Shown: in pieces, positions 6,329 through 14,533 of the stretch
Numbering within the stretch: position 1 is the stretch's first letter
How the letters are laid out: each line of letters opens with the position of its first letter
Translations under genes and position numbers: made by a program
Notes under the pieces: model-generated
Database searches by the model: none
What the model was told of the DNA's origin: nothing
The model's input: the letters and a program-made list of their open reading frames with translations, nothing else
Source of the DNA: CAWHPS01 sp963831235
Lineage (GTDB): Bacteria > Fibrobacterota > OXYB2-FULL-49-7 > JAEUSG01
Direction of reading: 5' to 3'
Assembly: GCA_963831235.1 (NCBI GenBank)
Contig: CAWHPS010000062.1
Span: forward strand, 1-19,650
DNA length: 19,650 nucleotides

Positions 6329-8029
6329 ATGTCATTAATCAATAAAGACTTCGGCAAATATCTAATAGAGAAGGAACTCGGCAAAGGTGGGATGGCCACT
6401 GTTTATTTGGGGGTGCATAAGGATCTTGGGCGCAAAGTGGCGCTTAAAATAATGCACCCGCATCTTGCCACTGATGTTGATGCACGTGCACGCTTCGAGA
6501 CTGAAGCCAAGGCCATTGCGCGCCTCGAGCATGTTAATATCCTGCAGGTTTACGACTTCGGCGATCATGAAAACAATTTTTATATTGCCATGGAACTGAT
6601 TAGCGGCAGGGATGCTGATAAATTTTTAAAGGAAAATGGCCCCCTTCCACCGGAAATAGTGGCACTGGTGTTCTACGGCATAGCAAACGGGCTTAATCAG
6701 GCACATTTGCACGGCATCATCCACCGAGACATAAAGCTGTCCAACATCATTATAAACAAAGACGGCCTTGTCAAACTCTCTGATTTCGGTATTGTTAAAA
6801 TAGAGGATTCTGCGAGCATGACCCATTCTAACAGTATTGTAGGGACACCGTATTATATTGCCCCTGAACAGGTGGAAGGCGGAAAGGCGAGCATCCGGTC
6901 AGACATTTACGCCCTTGGGGTATCAATGTACTATGCGCTTTCCGGCCACTACCCATTCAAGGCCGAAACCCTGCCTTTGGTGCTTAATGCGATCTCGGCT
7001 GGAAAATATTTACCGCTCAAGGAATGCAGTATCCATATTCCGCAGGAGCTTGCGGTTGTGGTTGAGCGCTGCATGAGTCGTGATCCCAAGGGTTGTTATG
7101 AAAGTTCCCTTCAAATCGCTTCAGACCTTAACTCGTTTTTATATAAAAGGCAGATTGCAAACGATGCAACGACAATTGCAAACTACATTGATAATCCCGG
7201 AAGTTTCATGAAAACGCTTCGTGAAAACAGCATCAGGGTAAGGCTCCTACGTGCCAGGTCATTTAAGGAAAAGAACATGCTGTTCGAAGCCTTGCAGGAA
7301 TTCGAGTCCATTCTTCAGGAGGATCCGGGCAATAAGGATGTGGAACTGGAAATCAAAAAATTGGGGGAAGTAAAACTCTCACGCCCCATGAAAAGTATTG
7401 ACATGGAAACAACATTTATCCCGATACAAAGAAAGAGGCGTCCGTTTTATATTACTATCGGGGCAATGCTTCTGTTCAGTATTATTTTAGCTTCGTATTA
7501 CATTATAAAGGAGCCGAAGTCTCCTATGAATTCTATTAAACTTACGGATTTGGCTTCTGGTTCAAATGCTGAAAGTCTGGCAGTTCCGGAAGAATTTTTG
7601 CTTCCCATGCCGACAACAACACTTATAACAGATTCTCCCTCTGCACGGCCTGAGAAAAGAGTGGTTAGGGATTCCGCACAAAAAAAGAAAATGGATGATG
7701 CCAGAGAAGGCAATGGAAATGGAAAACAGAAAGACGAGGAAAAACAGCAACCTGTTACCATACAGGATTCCATATCCGGACAGGAGGTCTTGAAAAAAGA
7801 ACAAATACCATGCAGCGGTTTTATTTTTGTATTTTCGGAATTGTGGGGCTCTATTTACCTTAACGACAGGAAAATCGGAGAAGCCCCGACAAAAAATAAA
7901 CTTTCAGTTGCTTGCGGCGACTATATGCTACGTATCGACAATCCAAGCGGAAAAAGCTATTCCGAGGCAGTCAGGATTGTTGATGGTGAAACACTTAAAC
8001 GCCAGGTAAAGGAATCTGATTTCAAATGA
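6329..8029 (+). CDS. Transmembrane Ser/Thr protein kinase with C-terminal PEGA-like domain
   Basis: 566 residues. The kinase domain is about 9-271, with Gly loop GKGGMATVY (18-26), K40 in VALK, αC Glu59, H-R-D 132-134 in IIHRDIKLSN, DFG 152-154, APE 178-180, and D192 in SDIYALG. All catalytic residues are present, so it should be active. HRDIKLSN has Leu where most bacterial kinases have Pro. The activation segment (SASMTHSNSIVGTPYY) offers several Ser/Thr for autophosphorylation. Residues about 300-345 look like one or two TPR-type helices. One membrane span covers about 373-393, then comes a low-complexity Lys/Glu/Gln linker and a beta-rich C-terminus (about 497-560: GSIYLNDRKIGEAPTKN ... 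GDYMLRIDN) that fits a PEGA domain outside the membrane. First gene of a four-gene operon. The likely substrate is the FHA regulator two genes on. The ATG at 6329 lacks an SD. Confidence 0.92.
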   Translation: MSLINKDFGKYLIEKELGKGGMATVYLGVHKDLGRKVALKIMHPHLATDVDARARFETEAKAIARLEHVNILQVYDFGDHENNFYIAMELISGRDADKFLKENGPLPPEIVALVFYGIANGLNQAHLHGIIHRDIKLSNIIINKDGLVKLSDFGIVKIEDSASMTHSNSIVGTPYYIAPEQVEGGKASIRSDIYALGVSMYYALSGHYPFKAETLPLVLNAISAGKYLPLKECSIHIPQELAVVVERCMSRDPKGCYESSLQIASDLNSFLYKRQIANDATTIANYIDNPGSFMKTLRENSIRVRLLRARSFKEKNMLFEALQEFESILQEDPGNKDVELEIKKLGEVKLSRPMKSIDMETTFIPIQRKRRPFYITIGAMLLFSIILASYYIIKEPKSPMNSIKLTDLASGSNAESLAVPEEFLLPMPTTTLITDSPSARPEKRVVRDSAQKKKMDDAREGNGNGKQKDEEKQQPVTIQDSISGQEVLKKEQIPCSGFIFVFSELWGSIYLNDRKIGEAPTKNKLSVACGDYMLRIDNPSGKSYSEAVRIVDGETLKRQVKESDFK

Positions 8030-8718
8030 ATGTTTTGAATGTGGTTTTTTTATCCTTTGTTTTTTTTCTGCCCCAGCTCCTTTTCTCCCAGAAAAACGTG
8101 GCATTTACCGAGGATAAATGCTTTGCTTCCTACCGTGAGGGAGAATATGAACGTTCTTCTGACTGCATAAACAGTATTCTTTATACAGGAGAACTTACTG
8201 ATACCTTGCGCCTTCTCAAAGCATACGAAATCCTTGGCGCATCGCTTGCAATGCTCGATAAAAAAGGCCCTGCCAAGGCCGCGTTCAGAAAGATGCTGAC
8301 ATTGAAACCCGACGCTGATCTTAATCCTAATGTTTATCTTCCGGATATTATTTCACTTTTCCAGATAGCAAAGTTCGAATACAAAACCCAGCTTCGTGTT
8401 GTGATTCTAGATACCATTCCCGCATATCCGCGTTCATTAAATTTTCTGCCATTCGCTGTGCCGCAGTTCCTTAACAAGGAAAAGACAAAAGGTACGGTCT
8501 GTCTTCCATTGCAGGTAATATCTCTCGGCCTTTCAATTTATGCTTATAACCGGAAAGTCTCTTATAATTCAAACAGATACGGATATCGGGAGGAGGATCT
8601 TTCCTATGCCCAAAATTACGATGAAATGTATAAAGTGTCACTTTTGATATTCAGCGGGTCTTATATATGGAGCCTCATAGATGGATTCATTCACAAACCT
8701 CTGATTTACAAGATGTAA
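8026..8718 (+). CDS. TPR-like exported/membrane protein of the kinase operon
   Basis: 230 residues. Starts inside the kinase stop (ATGA overlap), with AAAGGA 13 bases upstream. Signal peptide at 1-21 (FLSFVFFLPQLLFSQ). Residues 25-115 are helical and TPR-like (CFASYREGEYERSSDCIN; ILGASLAMLDKKGPAKAAFRKMLTLKPDADLNP). A Pro/Asn-rich segment LNFLPFAVPQFLNKEKTKG follows, then two likely membrane helices (about 157-175 and 203-220). The P-F-x-x-P-Q-F-x-N/x-x-x-K-G element resembles that in DUF5683-type membrane proteins of the FCB group. Function unknown. Position and coupling suggest an accessory of the kinase, perhaps its envelope sensor partner. Confidence 0.8.
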   Translation: MNVLNVVFLSFVFFLPQLLFSQKNVAFTEDKCFASYREGEYERSSDCINSILYTGELTDTLRLLKAYEILGASLAMLDKKGPAKAAFRKMLTLKPDADLNPNVYLPDIISLFQIAKFEYKTQLRVVILDTIPAYPRSLNFLPFAVPQFLNKEKTKGTVCLPLQVISLGLSIYAYNRKVSYNSNRYGYREEDLSYAQNYDEMYKVSLLIFSGSYIWSLIDGFIHKPLIYKM

Positions 8719-8734
8719 AGGAACCACAGCATAT

Positions 8735-10759
8735 ATGGCACAACTATCAATAAGCAAAGATGGAAATGATATAAAACTTTATTCCATTCAGAAAAAGCTG
8801 ATAAGTCTCGGACGCGCGCTTATATGCGATGTTGTTCTAACTGATTCCGACGTCTCTTCGCTTCATGCGAATATAATATGCGATGCAGAGAACGAACACC
8901 GTCTTATTGATCAGGGGAGTACAAACGGTACTTTTGTAAATGGCAAACGAATTAAAGAATATGATCTTACGGATGGCGATACCTTTCGTATAGGGAGATA
9001 CATAATAAAATTCATCAGTAAAAACGATTTTGACAAGACCGAGGTCATGGTTCTGGATCAGGATTTTATAGCTCAAAGCCGGACGCTTTTAAGTGAAATA
9101 AAGGGCAGCCAACTGCCTCAGCTATTGGAGAAGACACAGAACATTGAAGCAAGCCGCGTTCTCGTAAAGTCTTTGGAAAACCTGGATCTTTCGCTTGTGT
9201 CCGCCTGCACAGCGCAGGAACAGCTTAAAACGCTACTTCATATTGCTGAGGTGATAAATTCAGCCAGAGGGCTTGATACTGTGCTTTCCGTCATACTGGA
9301 CAGTGCTTTAAATGCGACAGGAATGGCACGAGGTTCGGTAATGCTTTATGATGAGGAAAAACATCTTTATCCTGCTGTCTCGGTAGGTCTGGAAAATGAC
9401 GGATCGGATGACAAAAACCGGATTGTAAGTGAAAGTGTGATCAATAAGGCGCTTGTGAGTGGAGAACCTGTAGTCCTGTCTGATATGGATGATGCTCTTG
9501 AATTTAAGAACGCACAAAGCATTGTGTCGCAGAATATAAAGGCAACAGTTGTTTTGCCACTTAAAAGTAGGACAGGCAAGCTTATTGGTGCTCTGTATAT
9601 GGATAACTGTCTGGCATCGGTCAACAAATCCAATATCAGTCCCGATTTCCTTCGCATGTTTGGGATATTTGCCGCAACTGCTATTCAGACGCATCAGATG
9701 GCCCATCATGAAAAGAAGATAAGCGAAGAACTTGCCGTTGCCAGGGAGCGCGAAAAGTTTCAGGAGCAGCTTAAAGCCCTTGAGAAGGAAAACAAAATTC
9801 TTGTAAAAAAGAGCGGTGTTTCACGTTTCGAGAATTTTCTTGGAACAAGCCAGGAAATGCAGAAGTTGTATGGTTTTATCGAAAAGGTTGCCCCGACTGA
9901 AGCGACCGTATTGATTATGGGCGAGACCGGAACAGGCAAGGGAGTGGTGGCAAAAATAATTCATGATCTGTCGGAGCGCAAAGAAGGGGAATTTGTGACA
10001 ATCGATTGTGCCTCCATACCTGGTGAACTTCTGGAGTCAGAATTGTTCGGTCACGAAAAAGGGGCTTTTACCGGGGCCATCCAGCAGAAAAAAGGTCGTA
10101 TAGAGCTATCAGATAATGGTACATTATTTCTTGATGAAATAGGAGACATGCCTCTCAATCTTCAGGCGAAAATGCTCCGTTTTCTACAGGAGAAAAAATT
10201 CGAGCGCGTGGGCGGGAATAAGACTCTTTCCATGAATGCCCGTGTTATTGCGGCTACAAACAAAGACATCAAAAAAGCTGTTGAAGATAAACGGTTTCGT
10301 GAGGACCTTTATTATCGTCTGTGTGGTATAACCTTATGTATTCCTCCGCTTCGTGAAAGGGGAGAGGATTCCTTTGTTCTTGCGAATTCATTTTTAAACG
10401 ATGCAAGGGAAGCCAATAATCTTAAGATTAAGGGTTTTACATCTGAGGCCAGGAACATTATCATACATTATACCTGGCAGGGAAATGTGCGTCAGCTTAA
10501 GAATGTTGTTTTGAGAGCAGCCATCCTCTGCAATGGAGAATTCATAAGCGGGGAAGACCTGGGCCTGGAGCCTTTTTCATTGACCAATGCTGTTACCCTT
10601 AAGGAGGCGCGTGATGCATCCGATAAAAAGCTCATTCGGCAGCAGCTCCTTTATAACAATGGCAATCAGTCAAAAACAGCCCGCGCCCTTGATATAGATC
10701 GAGGGACGCTAAGGGATCTCATGAAAAAGTTCAGCATAGAGGAAATTAATGAGGCATAA
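8735..10759 (+). CDS. FHA-GAF sigma-54-dependent transcriptional activator
   Basis: 674 residues. FHA domain 24-92 with G-R (26-27), S-S-L-H (41-44) and STNGTFVNG (62-70), the residues that bind phosphothreonine. GAF domain about 180-318. Coiled-coil linker about 325-358. AAA+ domain from about 366, with Walker A GETGTGKG (396-403), the sigma-54 contact loop GAFTGA (443-448), Walker B TLFLDE (463-468), and arginine region RFREDLYYRL (520-529). A Fis-type HTH ends the protein (NGNQSKTARALDIDRGTLRD). There is no receiver domain, so input should come from FHA docking to a phosphorylated partner (probably the kinase of this operon) and/or a GAF ligand. AAAGGAA lies about 12 bases before ATG 8735. 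Its stop overlaps the next gene by 11 bases. Probable targets are the sigma-54-type sites at 12270 and 15450. Confidence 0.95.
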   Translation: MAQLSISKDGNDIKLYSIQKKLISLGRALICDVVLTDSDVSSLHANIICDAENEHRLIDQGSTNGTFVNGKRIKEYDLTDGDTFRIGRYIIKFISKNDFDKTEVMVLDQDFIAQSRTLLSEIKGSQLPQLLEKTQNIEASRVLVKSLENLDLSLVSACTAQEQLKTLLHIAEVINSARGLDTVLSVILDSALNATGMARGSVMLYDEEKHLYPAVSVGLENDGSDDKNRIVSESVINKALVSGEPVVLSDMDDALEFKNAQSIVSQNIKATVVLPLKSRTGKLIGALYMDNCLASVNKSNISPDFLRMFGIFAATAIQTHQMAHHEKKISEELAVAREREKFQEQLKALEKENKILVKKSGVSRFENFLGTSQEMQKLYGFIEKVAPTEATVLIMGETGTGKGVVAKIIHDLSERKEGEFVTIDCASIPGELLESELFGHEKGAFTGAIQQKKGRIELSDNGTLFLDEIGDMPLNLQAKMLRFLQEKKFERVGGNKTLSMNARVIAATNKDIKKAVEDKRFREDLYYRLCGITLCIPPLRERGEDSFVLANSFLNDAREANNLKIKGFTSEARNIIIHYTWQGNVRQLKNVVLRAAILCNGEFISGEDLGLEPFSLTNAVTLKEARDASDKKLIRQQLLYNNGNQSKTARALDIDRGTLRDLMKKFSIEEINEA

Positions 10760-12140
10760 AAGCTCGCAATACTATATTGCCGGATTATGCTTTTGTGCCA
10801 TGCTTTTTATTGCCGGCTGTGGATATATGGAATCAGCTTTTAATCCGGTACAGGGTTCACGAACAACGCTTTCCGGAAGAATAGTTGACACTCTTTCAAA
10901 GAAAGGGATCCCAGGGGTTAAGATAACCCTGCGCAGCAAGATTGATGTTCTTGTCTCAAGCGGAGAAAATGGGTTATTTCAGTTTAACGAGGTTTTTACT
11001 GGGATAAAAGAACTTGTAGTCGCATTAGATGGTTATAAAACAAAGTCTCTTCAGGTTGACATGGAGAAGGGCCCCAATATCCTCGACACCCTTTTTTTAT
11101 GCCGCAATAATCATCCGCCTGTAATAGACAAACTGGTGTATCCCTCCAATTATCCCACAGTTCACCCGCTCGATATTCCGCTTTCAATACAATTCACCTG
11201 GTCGTTCTCTGATTTGGATTATGACAACGCCTTTTCCGCGGAAACATTGCGCTATCGCTTTTATTTCGGCAAGGATGCGATGCCGCAGCTTATTGATTCA
11301 GGAGTCCTTGACATAAAGGGGCTGAATCGTGATTCAAGCCTTCTTTCACATTTGCCATTTATAGCGTTCAAGCCGGATTCATTGATTTCGGGACTTTGTA
11401 CAAACACCGTTTATCACTGGCGGATTGTAATACGTGATCTTATGGGTGATTCCTGCGTGTCTCCGAATTGTTCATTTACGACACGCAGATCATTTACACA
11501 CCTTTCGCTTACCTGTCCGGTTGACAGTCTTGATTCCATGGTACTCATTGAAATGGAAAACAACTCCTTTTGCATGGATCAGTTCGAGGTCAGCAACAAT
11601 GAATATGCAAAGGTCTTTTACCCATCCGACCCCTTTATTTTTTTGCGGCCTGAAAGTCTCTCCCGATATTCTCCGACCACGACCACACCGATTGAAAATA
11701 TTTCAATGAGCCAGGCCGAAAGCCTTTGCGTAAAACGGGGAAAACGATTATGCAGCATAAGCGAATGGAAAATTGCATTGGGTGGATACAGGAAACTTCA
11801 ATATCCTTATGGTGATGTATACGATTCAACCAAATGCAATACCAACAACTGGACATCAAATCAATTTCTGGGCACTTCCATGCCCGTGGATCGTATGGAT
11901 TCATGTGTTTCATCTTACGGTATTTACGATCTTTCCGGCAATGTCGCGGAATGGGTGACGCTCGATGATGCATCAAGAATGTATTATGATCCTTTTGATA
12001 ATGAGGGTAACCACCTTGACTATTATGCCGGTGGTTTCTGGTCAAGCATGTCAAATTCAGGCATTAAAAGCGTCTTTTATCTGCCAACAGGAGATAAAGC
12101 TTTAAATATTGGTTTCAGGTGTTGTAAAAATGTCAGATAA
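10749..12140 (+). CDS. Lipoprotein with carboxypeptidase-regulatory-like and SUMF1/FGE-like domains
   Basis: 463 residues. Signal peptide with lipobox F-I-A-G-C, Cys24 being the lipidated residue. Residues about 40-115 fit a CarboxypepD_reg / CnaB-like beta sandwich (TLSGRIVDTLSKKGIPGVKITLRS ... VALDGYKTKSLQV). Residues about 118-250 are a fibronectin-type domain (HPPVIDKLVYPSN ... VYHWRIVIRDLMGDS). Residues about 262-460 are a formylglycine-generating-enzyme-like (SUMF1) domain, with FCMDQFEVSNNEYAKV, ENISMSQAESLCVKRGKRLCSISEW, YGIYDLSGNVAEWV and IGFRCCK at the end. Such domains are often coupled to bacterial Ser/Thr kinases and usually bind ligands or form structural folds; real FGE catalysis cannot be claimed. 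Start ATG 10749 overlaps the activator gene, with GAGGAA six bases upstream. Anchored in the inner leaflet of the outer membrane or the periplasm-facing inner membrane, it is a candidate signal receptor for the kinase. Confidence 0.9.
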   Translation: MRHKSSQYYIAGLCFCAMLFIAGCGYMESAFNPVQGSRTTLSGRIVDTLSKKGIPGVKITLRSKIDVLVSSGENGLFQFNEVFTGIKELVVALDGYKTKSLQVDMEKGPNILDTLFLCRNNHPPVIDKLVYPSNYPTVHPLDIPLSIQFTWSFSDLDYDNAFSAETLRYRFYFGKDAMPQLIDSGVLDIKGLNRDSSLLSHLPFIAFKPDSLISGLCTNTVYHWRIVIRDLMGDSCVSPNCSFTTRRSFTHLSLTCPVDSLDSMVLIEMENNSFCMDQFEVSNNEYAKVFYPSDPFIFLRPESLSRYSPTTTTPIENISMSQAESLCVKRGKRLCSISEWKIALGGYRKLQYPYGDVYDSTKCNTNNWTSNQFLGTSMPVDRMDSCVSSYGIYDLSGNVAEWVTLDDASRMYYDPFDNEGNHLDYYAGGFWSSMSNSGIKSVFYLPTGDKALNIGFRCCKNVR

Positions 12141-12326
12141 AAATGAGGGGTTTCTCATCATTCTTTACATGTATTTGATGGGAAAAGCACCAGAATTTGA
12201 TGATGAATTGTAAATGCTTTGAAAAGCGATAATTATGGGTGTTAGTAAGGCTGTTTTTCCGGATTTTATTGGCATGGAAAATGCTAGAACAATAAAGGTA
12301 TAGGCTAAAGTTACGTGGGAGCGAAT
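12141..12326. promoter_or_regulatory. Intergenic region upstream of the CBM9 protein
   Basis: 186 bases without a gene. ATGAG/CTCAT (12144-12159) is a weak hairpin right after the lipoprotein gene. TCATCA/TGATGA-type words occur at about 12154 and 12197, and similar words lie upstream of the kaiC promoter. The sigma-54-type element sits at 12270-12285. The region thus looks like an enhancer-plus-sigma-54 promoter layout, though the enhancer is only suggested. Confidence 0.4.
12270..12285 (+). promoter_or_regulatory. Sigma-54 (-24/-12) promoter
   Basis: TGGCATGGAAAATGCT carries GG (12271-12272) and GC (12283-12284) with exactly ten bases between, as the -24/-12 rule requires (consensus TGGCAC-N5-TTGCW). 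It matches TGGCA at -24 and TGC-T at -12. Predicted +1 is near 12296, 31 bases before ATG 12327. It directly follows the operon that encodes a sigma-54 activator. Confidence 0.7.
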
Positions 12327-13679
12327 ATGGAAAAAAGAAAGACAGATTATGCCATTCTGACAATTTTGGTTTTGGGGTTTATGGCTTTGATTATTAATAG
12401 TGTAAGCTCTCTTGAAATAGAATGGCAAAGACAACCTGATTCTCAAGAATTGTCCGCTTTTCGTGATCTTGCAGGCATAACAGATTCTCCCACTGCTTGG
12501 CCTATTTATAAAATCGGCAATAATCAAATTGTAGTTGATGGCCTTCTTGATGAACCATCCTGGAAGAAAGCGCGGAGTATGTATACAACCGGTGAATGGT
12601 TTTGGAATGATAAAGCCACGTCCATGCCCTGGCTTTATTCTTCTTACAAGGACTTTATCGCTATTTGGCGAGTACTTTATGACAGCAGCAATATGTATAT
12701 CTCCTGTGAGTTTTTTGATGATATACATAGTATTGGTAAAGATCTTGATCCATGGAATAAAGTTGATGGCATTGAAGTTACAATTGTTTTTCCAACCCAA
12801 ACTGTGACACCAATGCTGACTGTTCCTGAAAAAAAGATTCGTATATGGAGGCGTTTTACTGAAAAAGGCGGTTTAATAGGCATGATTGATTCCATACGCA
12901 TCCCCGGACCTATTATTACAAGCGGATGGCGAGAAACAGTTGAAGAAGGTTCTTCAAAATTAGGCGGTATTTATTGTGCGGCAAAACCTTTGCCCGAAAG
13001 TGATTCGCGGGTTCTTAAAAATTACCCTGGTGCCTATGTAATTGAAATGAAGTTGCCGCTTCATGGTTCTGATGTGAAGCTGCCTCGGATTATTGAGAAT
13101 GTTGCATTTAAGATGAACCTGAAACTATTTGATTTGGATTCTTCATCCGTGGCTTTAACAAAGGATAATTCACTACCCATTGGAATGAACAGGTTTACAC
13201 CACCCTGGTGGAATGATATGGTAAAATTGAATGAAGCAGCTTACTATCCAACATTCTTCTTTACCGAAATCAATGGGGTTGACGAAAAGCCTAAATATCC
13301 GCTCCCTGATGAATTCAATCTTTATTGCGGTAAAACAGGTGCATTTTATGATTCAATTATCGTAAATCCCAGCGAAACCAATGTAGATGAGTTTGCAATA
13401 ACTTCGGGCAGGAATGTGTTTGGAATACGCAGCATTGCCCCTAGCCCGCTTGATAAAAGCGGTGTAATATCTTTTGTTCTTGATAAATCAGGAAATGCTT
13501 CACTGCATATATTTGATTTATCCGGAACTCTTATTGCCTCAGCAGCAGATGGGTTTTATAATGCCGGTATCAACACAGTGCCATTCAGCTGTTTGGGCAA
13601 AGCGCTTCCGGGAAATTACATACTGCGTCTTGAAACTGGCAGCCGCAGTTTTACTAAAAAGATTTCAGTCCTTCATTAA
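12327..13679 (+). CDS. Secreted CBM9-like (DOMON-fold) protein with T9SS sorting domain
   Basis: 450 residues. Start ATG 12327, with GGGAG seven bases upstream; the GTG at 12315 lies before that SD and is rejected. Signal peptide 1-28 (YAILTILVLGFMALIINS). From about residue 60 comes QIVVDGLLDEPSWKKA, the opening of carbohydrate-binding module family 9-like domains, followed by NMYISCEFFDD and DGIEVTIVF strands typical of that fold. The last about 85 residues (VFGIRSIAPSPLDKSG ... LHIFDLSGTLI ... GNYILRLETGSRSFTKKISVLH) are a T9SS type A / FlgD-like sorting domain. The expected role is binding a polysaccharide or heme/sugar at the surface after export. CBM9-like domains also occur as redox DOMON modules, so the ligand is open. 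Controlled, by position, by the sigma-54 element at 12270. Confidence 0.88.
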   Translation: MEKRKTDYAILTILVLGFMALIINSVSSLEIEWQRQPDSQELSAFRDLAGITDSPTAWPIYKIGNNQIVVDGLLDEPSWKKARSMYTTGEWFWNDKATSMPWLYSSYKDFIAIWRVLYDSSNMYISCEFFDDIHSIGKDLDPWNKVDGIEVTIVFPTQTVTPMLTVPEKKIRIWRRFTEKGGLIGMIDSIRIPGPIITSGWRETVEEGSSKLGGIYCAAKPLPESDSRVLKNYPGAYVIEMKLPLHGSDVKLPRIIENVAFKMNLKLFDLDSSSVALTKDNSLPIGMNRFTPPWWNDMVKLNEAAYYPTFFFTEINGVDEKPKYPLPDEFNLYCGKTGAFYDSIIVNPSETNVDEFAITSGRNVFGIRSIAPSPLDKSGVISFVLDKSGNASLHIFDLSGTLIASAADGFYNAGINTVPFSCLGKALPGNYILRLETGSRSFTKKISVLH

Positions 13680-13742
13680 AATATAATTTCAGACTTGTAT
13701 TCATGGCGAAGTCCGTATTTCCGGTGCCCGCGATTTTCAAGA

Positions 13743-14237
13743 CTATTCTTCAATCATGTCCTTGACAAAAATTACAAGATCATCATTCTTGTCGTAATGG
13801 TCCTTTACCGTTCCTGCAATAGTGTACCCGCATGAGTCGTAGAAGTGACGTGTGGTATAATATTCCGTGCGTGATGAGGTTTCAGCATACACCTTTATTC
13901 CTCCGGCCTCCGAGATTATTCTTTCGGTTTCAAACATTAGAGCCTTGCCCACTCCCTTTCCCTGAGCAGCAGGACTTACCACGATCCAGTAAACCTCATA
14001 CCGCCTATTAGTGCCTGGGATGAAACCATAGCATGTGAATCCGAGCAAATCACCCAGCTGTTCGATAAAGAGAAAAGAATATTCGCTCTGTTCACCCTTG
14101 GATAAACGATCTTTGATAAGTTCTATGGCAATTTCGACTTCGGCATCATTGAATACGCCGGTGGCTATCACCATCTCCCTGATTTCTCTTGTATCAGATG
14201 TTTTTATTTCGGTTCTATAGTTGAATGGTTCGTTCAT
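13743..14237 (-). CDS. GNAT-family N-acetyltransferase
   Basis: 164 residues. The acetyl-CoA loop is VVSPAAQGKGVGKALM (motif A, Q-x-x-G-x-G), with strand YEVYWIVV before it and KVYAETSSRTEYYTTRHFYDSCGYTIAGT (motif B region) after it. N-acetylates a small molecule, peptide or protein amine; the substrate is unknown. The ATG at 14237 lies two bases after the TAA of the ATP-grasp gene, so the two are coupled in one operon, and the product of the ligase may be its substrate. No SD is apparent. It ends convergent with the CBM9 gene 63 bases away; no strong terminator hairpin is seen between them. Confidence 0.9.
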   Translation of the reverse strand: MNEPFNYRTEIKTSDTREIREMVIATGVFNDAEVEIAIELIKDRLSKGEQSEYSFLFIEQLGDLLGFTCYGFIPGTNRRYEVYWIVVSPAAQGKGVGKALMFETERIISEAGGIKVYAETSSRTEYYTTRHFYDSCGYTIAGTVKDHYDKNDDLVIFVKDMIEE

Positions 14238-14239
14238 GT

Positions 14240-14533
14240 TTACTGTTTGTTCACGGATGGAATATCAAGATTGTTTCTTCGCAGTGCGTCTTCAACAATC
14301 AGTCTGATGGTGTCTTCATACGAATATCCGGCTTTAGCTGATGCTGTAATAAAACCGGCATCCGTAAAAAGGTAGGGGTTTGGATTGGCTTCAAGCACCC
14401 ATGGTTTACCGTATTTGTCAACCCGAAAATCCACTCTCGCATATCCGGACAGCTTAAAAACCTCCCAACAGCGCATTGAAATGCTCTGCAGTTCCTTAAT
14501 CAGCGGCCCTTCGGTTGCAGGGAAATCAAACCG
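14240..14533 (-). CDS. ATP-grasp ligase, C-terminal part (downstream of frameshift)
   Basis: Continuation of the ATP-grasp gene in another frame: RFDFPATEGPLIKELQS, then MRCWEVFKLSGYARVDFRVDKYGKPWVLEANPNPY and a C-terminal helix to the stop at 14240. The G-Y-A-R-V-D-F-R-V-D and VLEANPNP segments are the metal- and ATP-binding core (acidic residues and Asn) of D-Ala-D-Ala ligase-like enzymes, so without the frame fix the first part would lack its catalytic end. First in-frame ATG is 14476, too late for a whole domain, so this is not an independent gene. Adding one C to the CCCC run (14533-14536 on this strand) joins both parts as HTVPRFDFPATEG. Confidence 0.82.
   Translation of the reverse strand, partial: RFDFPATEGPLIKELQSISMRCWEVFKLSGYARVDFRVDKYGKPWVLEANPNPYLFTDAGFITASAKAGYSYEDTIRLIVEDALRRNNLDIPSVNKQ

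Noticed and set aside
12315..12326. GTG start four codons before the CBM9 ATG
   Set aside because: It overlaps the SD (GGGAG), so the ATG at 12327 is better.
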